A DNA stretch of 64,000 nt from Streptomyces liliiviolaceus (GTDB lineage Bacteria; Actinomycetota; Actinomycetes; Streptomycetales; Streptomycetaceae), in the NCBI RefSeq assembly GCF_018070025.1, contig NZ_JAGPYQ010000001.1:7688001-7752000 (forward strand), written 5' to 3'. The notes beneath the pieces are model-generated. The model was not told the DNA's origin, did no database searches, and saw only the letters and a program-made list of their open reading frames with translations. Below are positions 63,883-64,000 of the stretch, in pieces (the stretch's first letter is position 1; the number at the start of each line of letters is the position of its first letter). The position numbers and the translations under genes were made by a program.

Positions 63883-64000
63883 CTAGTGCGCGTCTGCCGG
63901 TGTCAGCCAGCCCGGCAGCGCCTCGGTGCGCTCCAGCCACCCCTCAGGAGGAGCCCCGGCCGACCCGGCGGCCACTACGCCCCCGACGATGGCGCAGGTC
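63883..64000 (-). CDS. C-terminal fragment of an ADP-ribosylglycohydrolase-like protein
   Basis: A leftward frame ends with TAG at 63883-63885. Reading back to the window edge gives 38 residues ending in LPGWLTPADAH, with TCAIVGGVVAAGSAG before it. That Ala/Gly-rich helix following a Thr/Asp motif, then PPEGWLERTE, is the typical C-terminal end of the ADP-ribosylglycohydrolase (DraG-like) family. The catalytic part lies beyond the window. It is short, so the call is tentative. Confidence 0.6.
   Translation of the reverse strand, partial: TCAIVGGVVAAGSAGAPPEGWLERTEALPGWLTPADAH

Overview
This window is high-GC actinobacterial chromosome and almost certainly Streptomyces. Third codon positions are strongly G/C, starts are often GTG, and the window carries cutRS, sepH, ptsH, parC, parE, hrdB, whiH and rnhB in the order I recall from the conserved core of the S. 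coelicolor chromosome. I see no prophage, insertion sequence, CRISPR array, tRNA, rRNA or biosynthetic gene cluster. The interest lies in regulation and in unusual protein architectures within core genes.

Layout. 1-8.7 kb: a truncated conserved gene, a DUF4193 protein, the cutS/cutR two-component system, a small protein, inositol monophosphatase, ferrochelatase, an MFS transporter and a sugar-lactone oxidase. A candidate iron box lies between the divergent ferrochelatase and MFS genes. 9-18 kb: sepH (FtsZ regulator), sulfurtransferase, VOC protein, thymidine kinase, a phosphodiesterase-like enzyme, a DUF5998 protein, a GNAT/acyl-CoA-synthetase protein acetyltransferase, and HPr (ptsH) behind a near-consensus DasR site. 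18.5-24 kb: a GntR regulator, an M23 cell-wall peptidase under a c-di-AMP (ydaO) riboswitch, and a coupled pair of M16 peptidases. 24-32.7 kb: parC, a CobW-family GTPase, a DUF6082 protein with a small partner, a divergent pair of citrate synthases (one fused to a DNA-binding domain), and a Suc/Fer-like iron-sulfur protein with an iron box over its promoter.

32.7-39.7 kb: a CitA/CitB-type two-component system, an acetate-type sodium symporter with its DUF485 partner, and a NarL-type system with a small membrane protein. 40-46.8 kb: parE (topoisomerase IV B subunit, about 13 kb from parC), a DUF7455 zinc ribbon, a secreted trypsin-like protease, hrdB (principal sigma factor) and whiH (sporulation GntR regulator). 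46.9-57 kb: a fused ABC transporter with a degenerate ATPase, a Nudix/NrtR-like protein, a debranching-enzyme-like protein, a DUF4192 protein and a RecQ-family helicase with a phosphoribosyltransferase-like tail. 57-64 kb: conserved hypotheticals, rnhB, a TetR/MFS efflux pair with two 20-bp operators, a DUF4173 membrane protein and the 3' end of an ADP-ribosylglycohydrolase-like gene.

Several genes connect through signals visible in the DNA: iron (two candidate DmdR/IdeR boxes), amino-sugar and PTS control (DasR site at ptsH), osmotic/cell-wall control (c-di-AMP riboswitch on a wall hydrolase), development (sepH, hrdB, whiH) and acetyl-CoA/acetate metabolism (protein acetyltransferase, two citrate synthases, acetate-type symporter). 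Gene families were recognised from memory of protein motifs; no database search was possible.
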